NCBI GenBank assembly: GCA_036417435.1
Contig: CM070910.1
Location: 12,527,501-12,591,500 of the forward strand
DNA length: 64,000 nucleotides
DNA from: Inia geoffrensis
Taxonomy: Eukaryota > Chordata > Mammalia > Artiodactyla > Iniidae
Direction of reading: 5' to 3'
Positions 46,996 to 60,849 of this stretch are shown one piece after another. Made by a program: the position numbers and the translations under genes. How positions within the stretch are numbered: the first letter of the stretch is position 1; the number at the start of each line of letters is the position of its first letter. The notes below the pieces were generated by a model. It was given only the letters and a program-made list of their open reading frames with translations, ran no database searches and was not told the origin of the DNA.

Positions 46996-48976
46996 GTAGA
47001 ATAAGGAAGAGTGGCAGAGAAGGGGCAGCTGCTGGCACCCCTGGCTGGGTCTCTGCCAGGTTTTGATTGACTTGAGTCTGCTGACTCAGGTGACCAAGGA
47101 ATGTGACAAAGCTCAGGCCTGCTGTCGGGGTCCTGAAGGGCTGACTTGCTTCCAGCTCTTCATTTTTCCATTCTGTTGCCTTCATGCCAAATAGCATGAA
47201 GTCAGGCCTGCAGCTGTTTCCTCCCGGTAGGAATGGGTGTGGGAACCCACGTTCACGGGGGCGGAAGGTAAAAAGCGGCGCTTTCACACGCTGCCTTGGA
47301 CAGTTCGCGGAGACAGGCGCGCTCCTCTCCCACTGGCTCCATCACCACAGGAGCCCATTTTCTTGGTGGCTTCTCGGATCCGTCAAGGACTCAACCATGA
47401 GGTCACACAGGCGCCTTGATGCTTGGGCCCCCGTGTATGGACAGGAGCTGTCTGCCGGTGGGTGATTACCTCCTGAGGATGACAGCCCTCGTGTCATTTG
47501 GGATGTGTAGTGAAAAATCATAAACACAAATCATTAGTTTTATTTCTAGCACGAGACTGTGTAAGTATTCTGTTTTGCTAAAGTTGACATTTATTTGAGA
47601 ATTCTGTCCTTCAGATGGTGTGAGTAGGGGAGGGACCATCACAGCAGTTGACGGTTTAGTTCCATGCACAAGTTGGAGGACGAAAAGCACAATTTTGAAC
47701 TGTAATCATTCATATTTTACAGCAGTTGTTCCTGGAGTTTGAATTTATATATCTGATTCACACATGCAAAAATACATCCCTAAGTTTCCTTTTTTTAAGT
47801 GTTTTCTCACTAGGCTGCTCTTTTCCTGAGAGTCTGTGTAAATTTTGGGAGCAGTAGAGTGACTATTATTTCCCACATTTTTACCTAGTAGAGAAAATTT
47901 AAAAACCTTTTAAGAAGAAAGCACCTAACGTCTGATTATAAAATCACATAGGGTAGAATATCATACATTTTTACCCCTACCCGCAGTGGCAGTAAAATAT
48001 GACCTAAAATGACATTTGATTGAAGTGAACATCTTTGTCTGATGAATCCAACAGACTTGATCAGTATCCTTCCTGTACATATAACATAATTCGCATTTCC
48101 CTTCGGGTGCCCCAGTTTGGGATTTACCGAACGGTGCCAAATAAACTGTCAAGAATCTCGTTGATCTCCCTCTTCTTCTGCATGCACTCTGCCGTGTTGA
48201 TTGAAATCTGCTGTAGGTACGCTTTAGAAGGCTAACTGAGAGTTTCACGTTCCACCGGACAATGGTTATTCCTATAATCAGCTAACTGGGTTCATAGGGT
48301 TCCGAGTCTTTTGTTCTTAAGCTGAGTAAACAATGCTTTGCATTCCAGCCCATTCTTTAATGTCATCAATAGCATACCTCAAGACCACTTTTCTGGCAGT
48401 GTGTTAATGAACGTTTTGTTGAACGCTTTTCATCTATTAAGGACTGAAATATCTGATTTAATCTCAGTGGTGCTTAAAATAAACTCTGTGGCTAAGTTTA
48501 CTCAAGCCCTTATTTGAAAGCTATTCTTATGGGCAGGCCCAGAGCTAAAGACTCCAGGCTTGTTGGCCCAGTGCTAGCTCAGCCTGGGGTCACATTTGAG
48601 AGTCTGTCAACTTTCTTGGACTCTGACTTCTAGCTTCCTACTCTCTGTACAGTCTGGATAATAGGTGGATTTTCAGTTCTGGTAATTTTTGTAGACTTTC
48701 TGATTAAATAATTGGTCAGATGGGTTCCTTGGATGATTAGCATCCTGGGTCAGGACAGATTGAAATCTTAGGAGGAGTCAAATGTCAGCTCCTTTCCTGT
48801 CTGCCCTCTTCTCCCATCCAGGTCTCTCCTCCAGATGGTCCAGGACTGCTCAGGCTGCAGCGTGGGAGGTGTGTCAGGGACCTCCTTGGTCCCCAGGAAA
48901 TATCTAGTGAGCTAAGCCAACGGTTTCTGAAAGTTTTTAGCTCTTATAGTTTTCATTGTCTTCTTTCTTCCTTTAG

Positions 48977-49018
48977 GATTGCCTTGTAGCAGAAATGGAG
49001 GATAAAGTTTTGGCTGTA
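48977..49018 (+). CDS. CNKSR3: CNKSR3 exon 5 (14-codon exon, CRIC)
   Basis: 42 bp only: acceptor TCCTTTAG, donor GTAAGT at 49019, both phase 0. It reads DCLVAEMEDKVLAV (about residues 170-183), near the end of CRIC. The reading connects exactly to exon 4 (TTTVQK) and to exon 6 (VKVLNG), and the segment is collinear with the family protein, so the small size is genuine. The exon is too short for gene predictors that need long frames. Skipping it would keep frame. Confidence 0.94.
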
Positions 49019-49804
49019 GTAAGTATACCTTCTAAAAGTTACAGTAAAATTCCTTTTCCCAAAACAGTGGGAATCACATGAATTAAAGTAAATGTACTGT
49101 GGCTAATTATTTCAGGATATGCTTTGAAATATCGGCATTTGGGATATGAGTCTATTAATTTAGGTGGAAAAGGAAGAATAAAAATTATTTAACAATAAGA
49201 CCAACTCCTGTGGAAATTCCTGTGCATAAATTGGGTATATTGGGGTCTCTGCTTTACTTTTTTTTTCCCTGCTCTGAACCCTTCATCAGGGTACAATTAT
49301 ACTTAAATTACTAACTAGCCTGTTAATCAGGGTGAAACTGATGTGCAAATTTCACTTCAGGACCATTTTGTTTAAAAAAAAAATCTTGGCAAAAACCTTA
49401 TGATAGAGGGGAGATGTACTGTGACTGTTTAAAGAGCATTCTGTAACTATTCATCATCGCTTCCTCCTTTTGACATAAGCCAGCCTGTGCTCTTTTGATA
49501 AGGCCTTCCTCCTACTGGTGTTGAGGAATTTAGCAATGAAACTTCTATAAATATATTTTCCATAAATAGGGAGGCTAAACACATTGGAGGAATGTAAAAA
49601 GTGTCACTTCTTGGATTCTCCCCCTTGGGGGGAAAAAAATCACTCTTTGGAATCTCCTTATTTCCTTAGTTGTTTAATTTTCAAAGGTTAGATGAATCTG
49701 ATCGGGAGAAATAACCACACGTAGCCACTGTGATTTCTACACGGGGACCACTTAATAGGGATCCTCACGTCTCTACAGTTGTACCTGGTCAGTGTTTGGC
49801 GTTC

Positions 49805-51015
49805 AGAGAATGTGAGCCATCACTAAAAAGGTCATAGACCTAAACGTAAAACGCAAAAGTATAAAATGCCTAGAAATAACAGGAGGAAATCTTGGTGACC
49901 TCGGGTTTGGCGATGAGTGTTCAGATACAACACGAAAAGCGTGATCCATGAGAGAAAAATGGATAAGGTAGGCTGCATTAAAATGAAAAACACTGCTCCA
50001 TCAATCCACTGAGAATGAAAAGACAAGATTGGCAGAAACTGTTTTCTGAAACACATATCAGATAAAGGACTTGTAGCCAAAATACACAGAGAATTCTTAA
50101 AACTCAATAATAAGAAAACAAACAACCTAATTAAAAAGTGGACAAAAATCCGAACAGACACCTCATGGAAAATGATATACAGCTGGCAGATAAGTATATG
50201 AAAAGATGTTCAACATCATGTTTCATTAAGGAATTGCAAATTGAAGTAACAACAAGGTACCACTATACACCTGCTAGGATAATTATAATCCAACACATGA
50301 TGGCACCAAATGTGGGGTAATAGGAACTCTTGTTTGTTGCTGATAGGAATGCAAAATGGTACAGCCATACTGGAAGACCCTGTGGCAGTTTTTTACAAAA
50401 CTAAACATACTCTTACCCTACGATCCAGCAGTTGTACACCTAGGTATTTATCCAAATGAAAGAAGCTTATATCACAAGAACCTTCACAGAATGTCATAGC
50501 AGCTTTAATCCTAACTGCCAAAACTTAGAAGTAGCCAAGATGTCCTGTAGGTGACTGGTAAACAAACTGGTACATCCAGACAATGGAATGTTATTCAGCA
50601 ATAAAAAGAAATGAGCTATCAAGCCTTGAAAAGATATGGAGGAATCTTAAATGCATATGACTAAGCAAAAGAAGCCAATCTGAAAAGGCTACATACTGTA
50701 TGATTCCAACTATATAGGATTCTGGAAAAGACAAAACCATAGAGACAGTGAAAAGATGGGTGATTGCCAGGGGTTCATAGTAGGGGAGTGGGGACAGACA
50801 AGCAGGTGGAGCAGAGGGAACTTTTAGGATAGTGAAACTCTTCTCTATGATACTGTGATGGTGAATATATGACATTATTCATTTGTGAAAACCCATAGAA
50901 CTACACCACAGAGGGTGAACCCTGATGTAAACTACAGACCTTAGTTAACAATAATGTAACACTATTGGTTGATCAGTTGTAACGTGTGTACCACACTAAT
51001 GCAAGATGTTAATAA
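49805..51015 (+). mobile_element. Old mammalian L1: ORF2 C-terminus and 3'UTR
   Basis: 'AATAACAGGAGGAAATCTTG', ATGAAAAACACTGCTCCATC, 'GATAAAGGACTTGTAGCCAA', GAAAAGATGTTCAACATCAT, 'CAATGGAATGTTATTCAGCA' and the final GCAAGATGTTAATAAAATC form about 1.2 kb of a 5'-truncated L1M, with frames destroyed. It fills the middle of intron 5. Confidence 0.9.
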
Positions 51016-51152
51016 AATCGTTATTATTAACTGTTATAATAATATAACTGTGTTGGGATAGGGAAGGAAGTATATAGAACTCTAATTTCTGCTCAGTTTT
51101 TCTCTAAAAACTGTTTAAAATATAAAATCTATTTAAAAAAAAAAATGGTGCA

Positions 51153-51373
51153 GGGCTTCCCTGGTGGCGCAGTGGTTGAGAGTCCGCCTGCCGATGCAGG
51201 GGACAACGGGTTCGTGCCCCAGTCCAGGAAGATCCCACATGCCGCGGAGTGGCTGGGCCCGTGAGCCATGGCCGCTGAGCCTGCGTGTCCGGAGACTGTG
51301 CTCCGCAATGGGAGAGGCCACAACAGTGAGAGGCCCGCGTACCGCAAAAAAAAAAAAAAAAAAAAAAAAAAAA
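51153..51373 (+). mobile_element. Young CHR-type cetacean SINE, 388 bp before exon 6
   Basis: GGGCTTCCCTGGTGGCGCAG start, CGGGTTCGTGCCCCAG B-box region (one extra A before it), 'GCCGCGGAGTGGCTGGGCCC', and an A28 tail. The target duplication AAAAATGGTGCA / AAAAAGGTGCA differs by one base. Confidence 0.95.
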
Positions 51374-51760
51374 GGTGCAGGCAAAAGTATATATTTTTTT
51401 ACCTTGTCCGTATTTGGTATGCAGATAATGTGAGCAATCCCTAAAAAAACACACATATGGCTGGGGAATACAGGATTCTTTAACTGCTGAAAGGGAGTTT
51501 CTGCCCAGCCTGTGCGCTTCAGTGGTTGTAAATGAGTTAATATAAAAGGTGCACTTTTTAAGCAAAGCTGAAATAGTGGCACTATTCCCACACATTGCAA
51601 ATATGGAACCCAAGTGCCATGTGTTCACTGAGCAGTATTATCACAGTACTATCACAACCAGAGCTAAAGATGATAGGTGAAGTGCATTAAAAAAAAAAAT
51701 TCAGCCGGAGATAAACTTGGTTAATGATTGAACCTTCCCTGTTTGCCTGTCCAACTCTAG

Positions 51761-52030
<270 letters not shown>

Positions 52031-52464
52031 TAGGAATTTTCCATCTTGAACTGTTGATAAGTTTTATGTCTTCAAAGTATAAAAATAAATACTGTTTTAA
52101 AACTATATACTCATATCTCGAAGGAATTGTCTTAACAGTTTTATTTTTAGGTCTTAGCAATTTAAGGAGATAGAAAACATTTCCACAAAGGAAAGGTGGT
52201 CTCTGGGTATGAAACAACATCTGCTTTGAAGTCTCTGTTACTACTTAGGCTGAGAAGAGACTGGCTGAAAGAAATGATTCTTAAGAAGAAGTTCAGAAAT
52301 GCTTTAGAAATAGTGTATGAGCTCTGTAATAACAGGCCCTGAGAATACATACAGGTAGATTCCTAGATCAGCACCTAGGTACCTACACCTCCAAATACCT
52401 AGCATGCAGCCGATACGGTTAATCTGCTGAAACTTAAGTGAGGAAACTGTGAGGCCCATTGATG

Positions 52465-52680
52465 AGTTTGGAGGCTTTGAGTCAGAGAGTGTGGTTCAAA
52501 TCCCAGCAGTCAAGTGACTACCTCTTTATGTGTCAATTTCCTCATCTGTCAAAAGTGAATAATAATAATGATAATAACCCTCACAGGGTTGTTGAATGTA
52601 TTAAATTAGATGATGCGTGCTGAGTGCCAGATGCTGGACGAATAGTATGTGTGCAGTAATTGGTGGCTGCAGCTACTGTG
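52465..52680 (+). mobile_element. MIR SINE
   Basis: 'GTGTGGTTCAAATCCCAGCA', GTCAATTTCCTCATCTGTC, 'ATAACCCTCACAGGGTTGTT' and GAATGTATTAAATTAGATGA follow MIR order to the CTGAGTGCCAG tail. Confidence 0.8.
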
Positions 52681-52694
52681 GCTGGTATTGATGA

Positions 52695-52719
52695 GGGGGG
52701 AAGGGGAAGGGGGAGGGGG
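52695..52719 (+). repeat. G-rich tract with four G runs
   Basis: Runs of 6, 4, 5 and 5 G separated by AA, AA and A lie on the sense strand. This pattern can fold as a G-quadruplex in DNA or pre-mRNA. Confidence 0.8.
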
Positions 52720-53880
52720 AGTGCCTAGTGTGTAGGTAGCTGTGGGAAGATATCAGGGCAGTCTCTGCCCTCAAGTAGGAAAACAAAAATCAACCAAATG
52801 TTGACAAGCCCACATTCTTGGTAAGGAGAAATGTACATACCGAGACTGCTTGGCTCCAAAGTAAATGATGGCTTATAATGGAGAACACACAGAAGACTTC
52901 CTGGACGTGGGTTTATTCACGTATTGAAGCGGAGAACTGCCTCGCGTGGGCAGAAATGGAGTTGCCGTTTCAGAAGGTAACGTTATACAAGCAGAGCTCT
53001 GGGAAGAGGAGTACTGTGTGGAGGGGGAAGCCAGTTACTCCGCCGATGAAAGTGATGGGAAAGGAGAGGACAGGCAGAACCGTGCAGGTGTTAGTATTGG
53101 ATGAGGTGCTCATTGCAGCGTGCGCTACGTTGCCAAGCAGGGCAAGTTCACGGTCAAAATGACTTCTGAGGAGAATCTGTGTTATTATCAATACAGTATT
53201 GGTACCAGGGTGAGCACCTACTCTTTGCTCTGTTTACTTTTGCTCTGTCCTCATCTTATCAAAGTTTAATAAACCTTCTTTTTTTATATGTGCTGTGTCA
53301 AACTACAGAGATGTTTCCTCCATGCTGGGCATTCACCTCTCAGTTTGACTGCCGGGCCTTTGAGGAAGGAGAGTATTAATCTATACGCCCCCCTTAAAGT
53401 GCAAGAGTGCCTGTTTCTAATTTATTTCCTGTGTTGTGTTACTTAACAGTCTTTGCTCATACATCCTGGTCTGGTTGTTGGTGGCTTGAATAAGTTACCA
53501 TGCAGGGACTGCTGAGGCCAAATTAACTGAATATATTGTCTCACTACACAGAGAAGTGGTCGGGAGAGGACCGGCCTTGTTTGAAGTGCCTCATTCATTC
53601 AACAGGTCTGAGAACATTTTTTCTGAGTCCCCAGAGTTAGACCAAAATTCTGTGTGCCTGGTACACAAATTATAATATCAAAGAGACCTTGTTTCTGATT
53701 TCTTTCACCAGTATTTCGCCTGGGTTAGTTCCCCTTCCTGCTCTGTGGATCTTGCTTTGCAATGTTTCAGGAGACTGAAAAATGAGTGGTGTTCTGAAGG
53801 GACTGCCTTTAATGTTTTATAAGTTTACGTCTTACTTGCGGCTCTATTTCTAATGAGTTAATATGTCTGACTCACTCTAG

Positions 53881-54048
<168 letters not shown>

Positions 54049-55264
54049 TAGTGGGAGCAACCGTGCCTATTTTGTTTATGTCTGTGGCTAGCATGCAGCT
54101 TATCCAGCTGTCGTCAATGTATTATTTAAGTTGTCCTTTATTGCTCTCGTTCACACACCTTGCCCAGTTTTTACCGCCACCCTTGCGTTTATTATTATTA
54201 TTATTTTTTTTTGCACCCTGAAAATGTTAACCCATAAATACAAAAAACAATGATCTCTTTGTTGTTGAGAATCTCTCTTACAAGAGCTGGAATTGGTGAC
54301 CATATGTGTAAAATATAGTTTTTTAAGAATGGAATTTATATGTCACCAGAGTGACTATTTGGGGATTTTTGCATGACAAAGATTCTTTTTGTAGAGCTGC
54401 ATTTCATAATATTTGCATGATGTTGAAATTTAGTTTTTCTCCCCCCTAATCCTTTGAATAGAAAAAGCAGGGCTGCTTCTACTGAAAGGGACTTTGTACC
54501 CTGTTATCTTCCTTTTGAAAATTCTGCTACATGAAAGGTTTTTCTTTAGCCCCTCAAATATTTTGAATTTGTGAAAAGTAGAGCTAATTGAATACTTTCT
54601 TTATGCAACCTACAGTATGGCTAGCTTTTGAACGACACTGATATGAAGCTAGAAATGTCTGAAAAGCTTCCCTGCATCTGTGGAAAAGAAGCATGTGTCT
54701 ATGGAATTAGTTACTATTTAATCAATTAAGACAAGAGGAAGTAATTCAAGAAGCAAGAGACTTGGCAACTACTTTTCTAATCTGGTGGAAATATGTATCG
54801 GAGTTTGAGCTTCAGCTGCTAGGTCTGTTGATAAAATAAAATAGCATGATCTTTGATGAGGGTTTGTGACACACACTTGATTTTTGTAATAAAAAAAATG
54901 GCATTGCTTAAGGCAGTCAATGAGTTATAAATTGATTGTGCAGTTCTGGGAGATGAATGAATAGAAGATGGTAGTGTCTTTAAGCATTCTTTGTTGAGCT
55001 CTACTGAGAATACACTGAGACCACTGGGAATTTTTATACCGCATCACCTAATAGGCAATAATGGCACAGGACGTTCTCCTTATAGGCTGGGGATGGTGCA
55101 AAAGAAAAAAAAAAATCACAACAAATGCTCCTCCCTTATCCTTATCATAGACTATATGTTTTAGCTGAACCACAACGAGAACAGAGTCATGTACCACTCA
55201 GTACATTTGGGGCGGGGGGCTGGATAGATTCAGAAGAATGGTGAATGTTGTTTCAGGGTTTTGG

Positions 55265-55556
55265 TTTTTTTTTAAATTAATTAATTAATTTTTGGCTGTG
55301 TTGGGTCTTCGTTTCTGTGCGAGGGCTTTCTCTAGCTGCGGCGAGTGGGGGTCACTCTTCATAGCGGTGCACGGACCTCTCACTATCGCGGCCTCTCTTT
55401 GTTGGTGGAGCACAAACTCCAGACGTGCAGGCTTAGTAGTTGTGGCTCAGGGGCCCAGTTGCTCCGCGGCATGTGGGATCCTCCCATACCAGGGCTTGAA
55501 CCCATATCCCCTGCCCTGGCAGGCAGACTCCCAACCACTGCGCCACCAGGGAAGCC
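55265..55556 (-). mobile_element. CHR-family tRNA SINE (antisense), older long variant
   Basis: T-rich start, 'TTTTTGGCTGTGTTGGGTCT', CGCGGCATGTGGGATCCTCC, CAGGGCTTGAACCC (B-box complement) and end CCACCAGGGAAGCC. The flanks GTTTCAGGGTTTT and GTTTCAGTTTTT are a decayed target duplication. Confidence 0.88.
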
Positions 55557-56029
55557 CTCGTTTCAGTTTTTAAGAGAGCTAAAATTTTGTGTCTAGCAAT
55601 TTGGTGATTGCATTAACAACCAGACCTGTGCAGTTCCAGACTCAGTTGGGTCTTTGAATCAACTTCAGTCTCGGAAGAACATGTAGAAGACTATAGTAGT
55701 ATTACCAGAAGGTGCACAGATTTCTTCCTTTCACTGTCTACCCCTCTCCCTCACCTCCCCCCTCTGCTCCCCACCGCCACTTTTGAGGATGAGATAACTA
55801 AACAAAACTGCCTTTGAATCAAATGAAACGTCAAATGATATATTCTGTAGAATCCCTACCAGATCGTACGGGACTGGGTGAGAGATTCAGGTTCACCGGG
55901 ATGTGGTCGATCCTACTGCTTCCGTACAGGATGGTAAACAAGTCATCCTAGAGAGAGGTGGTTTCCATCTTGTTAAGGATCAAAAAAGGGAAAACTTGTC
56001 TTTTTCCATCTGGTAATCCACTTGAAAAT

Positions 56030-56175
56030 GTCCCTCATTCTTTCAGTCAGTCAGCTTGTGTTCATTGTGTGTCTGGAATATGCCAGATACTTTCTAATTC
56101 TTGTCGATGAAAGTGGGAAGTTAGATAAGAGTCCACTTCTCGAGGGCTTGAGCTGGATATTTTACACCTAATGCT
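56030..56175 (-). mobile_element. L2 LINE 3' end fragment (antisense)
   Basis: 'CATTGTGTGTCTGGAATATG' and CCAGATACTTTCTAATTC match the reverse-complement L2 end. Confidence 0.5.
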
Positions 56176-56275
56176 GGACATTTTACACTTAAATGACAGT
56201 AGAAAAATGCCAGCCCCAGGACAGCTTTCTGGCTATCACGTAAGGTCGCTCTGACTGAAGCGACCCTAAGTCAGA

Positions 56276-56495
56276 GTGTTTTTTTTTTTTTTTTTTCTTT
56301 TGGCGGTGCGCGGGCCTCTCACTGTCATGGCCTCTCCCGTTGCGGAGCACAGGCTCCGGACGCGCAGGCTCAGCGTCCATGGCTCACGGGCCCAGCCGCC
56401 CCGCGGCACATGGGATCTTCCCGGACCGGGGCACGAACCCGCGTCCCCTGCATCGGCAGGCGGACTCTCAACCACTGCGCCACCAGGGAAACCCC
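56276..56495 (-). mobile_element. Young CHR-type cetacean SINE (antisense)
   Basis: T run, GCGGTGCGCGGGCCTCTCAC, GCGGAGCACAGGCTCCGGAC, GGGATCTTCCCGGACCGGGG and end CCACCAGGGAAACCC. The flanks CAGAGTGTTTTT and CAGAACGTTTTG look like a diverged target duplication. It is oriented opposite to the SINE at 51153. Confidence 0.94.
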
Positions 56496-58105
56496 AGAAC
56501 GTTTTGATGCAAGTCCAGTGTTGGGGGGTGGTAGTGGACAGAATTCCCAAACTGCATTCCCTCTATCTTGGACTCCAGGCTGAAGCAATGCCAGCAGGTC
56601 ATCTCAGGCCTCCTGTCCACTTTTTCTGTTTTTTTTTTTTTTTGTGGAGGTTACCTGAGCAGCCAGGATCATTCCAAGGTGAGACTCACAGGATCTAGTG
56701 ATTCTCTATCTTCTTTCATGATGTTGTTCAAGACCTTGGCGGACGTCTTGATAGGACCTCATCCGTACTCCTATCCCCCACCCCCAACATGAGCTGGGAA
56801 GTAGGTGAGCCTCTGCAGAATGGATGCACTCTTCTCCAGGTCATCACTCTTCTGCAGCAAACCAGAACAAGCATCATTTTTCAGTAGTCCGGCACATGGT
56901 GAAGATATAGGCAAGAGCTACTGCCCCAGGGAGAATTTTGGTTATCAGGCTCTCTCTTTACCAGTGTTCTGCCAAGCACAACGCTTAATCACTTGGTAGG
57001 ATATTTGAGAAATGAATGGGAGAGGATCCTTAGGAAGGGAAGTCAGTTCAGGACACCGGGGCTTGCTTTTTTTTAGATTGCATATCTATAAACAGGGACT
57101 TCCTGGCCTCAGGGCCATCTTTTAGAAAGTGAAGTGTACCTTAGAAGAATCTCCAGCCCAGGAAGATTAACTGGACTGGACTGATTACGATCAGACTTAC
57201 TAACGTTGATCTGTAACCATGGGTTAGGCATCTGACACCAGGGGCAAAAAGGAGCTTTGATACATTCGTTTGTTTAAGAAGTGCTTCAGTAGAAAGAGAT
57301 TTGAGACAAGCCATCTCCCTGTGGTACCCACCATGCTAGGCTGTCAGGTGAGGCACTGCTGGTTGTTATGGTAGCAGGTTAAATGCTTTCGAAAATAACT
57401 GTTACAGTTACCTATGCCTTACGTTGGCCCTAGGTAAATCAAAGAGACTGTTTCTACAGTTTAACACTACTTGCTCATTTCCTTTCTTTTTTTCTCTCTC
57501 TCTCTTTTTTTTTTTTTTAACTTGCTCATTTCTTTGTTGAGCCTATCACAACAGGTGAGTGAGAAAATTCAGCAAGGGTGTCTTGAGTTTAGTTGCTGTC
57601 CCCATCACTGTGTTCAAAGATGCTATTTTTAAAGGATGGTTGTAAATGGAAGATTCAGTCAGCTATGTAAGTCACAAAATAAAACACTCTGACTTAGATA
57701 ACATTTGATTATAATTTGAAATCAAAGTTTGATCCTTTCTTTCTCTTCTGATCATATGAAATATCTTTTTTTTTACATAGTTCTGTTTTATTTTATTCCA
57801 TGCATTTGTTGTTTTTGCAATTAAATAATAATAATAATAAACTTATACTTTTAGGAAGGATTAGACATTACTCTTATTCTAAAATATTTTTCAAATTCCA
57901 TGTACAACTGAATGCCAAAATGTTTAAGTCTGAAAAATATATTAGTGAGAGAAAAAAATTTGCGATGAAATTATGGCACAGATTCCTTTTAAGATGAAAT
58001 AATCACTTCAACATATAATGATAATTTGGCAGGGGAAAAATTTTAAGGTACTGCTTTAATTTTAAAAGCCACATAATAAGTATAAAATTATATTCTGCAT
58101 CTTTC

Positions 58106-58143
58106 ACTTACTATGTGTCCATAACACTGGACACATAGTAAGT
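58106..58143. repeat. Perfect 15-bp inverted repeat with 8-nt loop
   Basis: ACTTACTATGTGTCC at 58106-58120 and its exact reverse complement GGACACATAGTAAGT at 58129-58143, loop ATAACACT. Confidence 0.95.
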
Positions 58144-59057
58144 TATTTAACACTGAATCTCAGTGTTCTCAAAACTCCATAAAATAAACCTAATGATATC
58201 TTAGGCTTAGGTAAAGGGTGTTGGCATAATTTTTTCTAACCATTTTAAAAAATCATCTGAAATATCTTAAACATAAAGAGTTTAGTTTGATTCAGTGAAC
58301 TAGAAACTATGGGAAAATATTTGACAAACAGGTTACATCTATTTATCTGTCTGTACACACATATGTGGATGTATATATATTTGTATCAACATTTGAAAAT
58401 TTGTAGCAAACTATTATTTGAGAGAAACAAAGCCTGGACTTTGTTTTGATACTGTGACAACACATGCACTTAGAATTCCACCTGAAAATGCAAAAAATTT
58501 AAATTTTCTCTAAAGAAATATTTTCTATTGTCACTATCTTTCTATGTTAATAGCATTATGATAACATGTAGAACAAGTTTAAGTAAAAGTAAGATTTAGT
58601 TTTAATAATTGCTTAAAAGGAAACGGTATGACAGAGGTACACTGATGATCTTTACACATTAAGCAGTTGGTCCGCGTTAAGCAGTTGGCCGGCTTTTACA
58701 AGATTAATTTTGATAGGAATATAGGTAAGTCTCATTTTAGATGAACCAATGGCTTTGATCAGCCCATTATGTGGACAGTGCGTCCCACTGTTCACGATAG
58801 GTTAGAGGAACCTTGGCTGTTCCAACGGACAGATTATCTGTTATAACAAACCGCTAATAGAAGAGAGAACACCCGTACCCACATGCCAAGTTCTACAGGC
58901 TGTGTACTTTGAGGGAACTCAAGTACACTGTGTAACGTTTCCTGAGAAGATTCTATTTCCATTGCTCGTTTTCTGTAGAAAAAAAGAAGGGAGAAGAAAT
59001 AGAAGGAGAAAGCAGTAGAAGGTTTAACAAATACGACCGGTCTCTGTTTTTCTCTAA

Positions 59058-59231
<174 letters not shown>

Positions 59232-59319
59232 TAATTTTAAGCAGTGCTAGGATGAGCAGATTTGTGTCTGCCTATTTGCCCATAGCTGATTTCCTTGAGA
59301 TAAATTCATAGGGGTTTGA

Positions 59320-59646
<327 letters not shown>

Positions 59647-59694
59647 TAATCTTACTTATATGAAAATAGCCATGCTGGATTTGCATTGAACAGT

Positions 59695-59835
59695 ATGGCA
59701 GCCACTAGCCACCAGTGTCTATTTCAACAATTAAAATGAAAGCTTCAGTTCCTCGGTCTCAGCAGCCACATTTCAGTGCTTGGTAGCCACTTGGTGGCGA
59801 GTGGCTGCCAGCACTACAGAAAGTTCCTTCTGGTT
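59695..59835 (+). mobile_element. Non-autonomous hAT element (TGTCCAATAGAA-class)
   Basis: 'ATGGCAGCCACTAGCCACCA', AGCTTCAGTTCCTCGGTCTC, 'CAGCAGCCACATTTCAGTGC' and ACTACAGAAAGTTCC match the element at 38520-38735. Confidence 0.65.
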
Positions 59836-60849
59836 CTTTTCCTCTCTCATTTCGAACACGTGCTCACATAAAGGAATCCAGTTTGACCGCTGATCTTAGA
59901 GAGACCTGCATGGGGTTGAGTCCTCAGCATGGTTTAAAAAGGCAGGGGTGTGGAACCCACCCAACGGGGAGCTGTATCACTCCGTTGTTTAGATTTGGCA
60001 GGCTTGGGTGATAATAAAAAGCGCACTGGTCTTTGGTGAGTTTTATTATTTAAATTCTCTACAAACAGTGCACTCCTTACTGCCTACACCTGGCTGGACC
60101 ATGCACCCTGAGCAACCTCTTCCTTATGTCATCGGTTCTTAGTGTTTAATTCCTAAATCATGAATGAAAAGCAACACATTTTAGTGCCCTTTCATAAGAT
60201 TGAGATTTGCCATTTATATGTAACTTTCTGTGATTTTATTGTACATCGTCAAATGGAAGGAACAGCAGTGGTCTCAAGGCATCAATTTGGACACTTCGTG
60301 ATACATAGAGCACTGGAAATATGCCTGTGTGTGTACCTTAGGGCTGTGGAGGCACATAAAAATAAAGACCAGGATGTGGAGGGTGGAGCCAGGAAGGGGC
60401 ACACAATTAAGTTCGCTTTTTAAATAATAATGGAACATATCAATCACACCCCAGCTGCTTCTGTTCCGATCGCTCAGTATAAGGGACACCATCTTTCAAT
60501 AGTTTTGGGATTCTCAGAGTGTGTTAAGTAACATCGAAGAGGACTTCACTGATGGTTGATGGAGTGCTTGCCACACAGCAACTCTGTCAGCTCCTTGGTG
60601 CAGGGGAGTAAATGTTAGGTTCTGAAGAAGGGGCGGTGGGTATGGACAGGTAGGTGAAGGAGCCTCCTCCTGAGGAGGTGGGAGCCCTTTGGAACCTGGA
60701 AAACTAGGTGGGATTTGGGAGGCGGATGGGAGGCTGTTTGGTGGAGGAGAGGAACGCTGTTCTTCAGACACGTGCCCACCAACCAAGGATGTGCTGCCAT
60801 CAGGGAAGGGCGGTGCCCAGACAAGGTTTCCTAGAAGCAGAGTGTGTGA

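Noticed and set aside
47230..47330. Possible CpG-island promoter in intron 4
   Set aside because: Only a short patch of CpGs, without TATA, initiator or exon-like features.
58106..58143. Hairpin as a microRNA precursor
   Set aside because: A stem of 15 bp and no extended pairing outside the arms is too short for a typical pre-miRNA.
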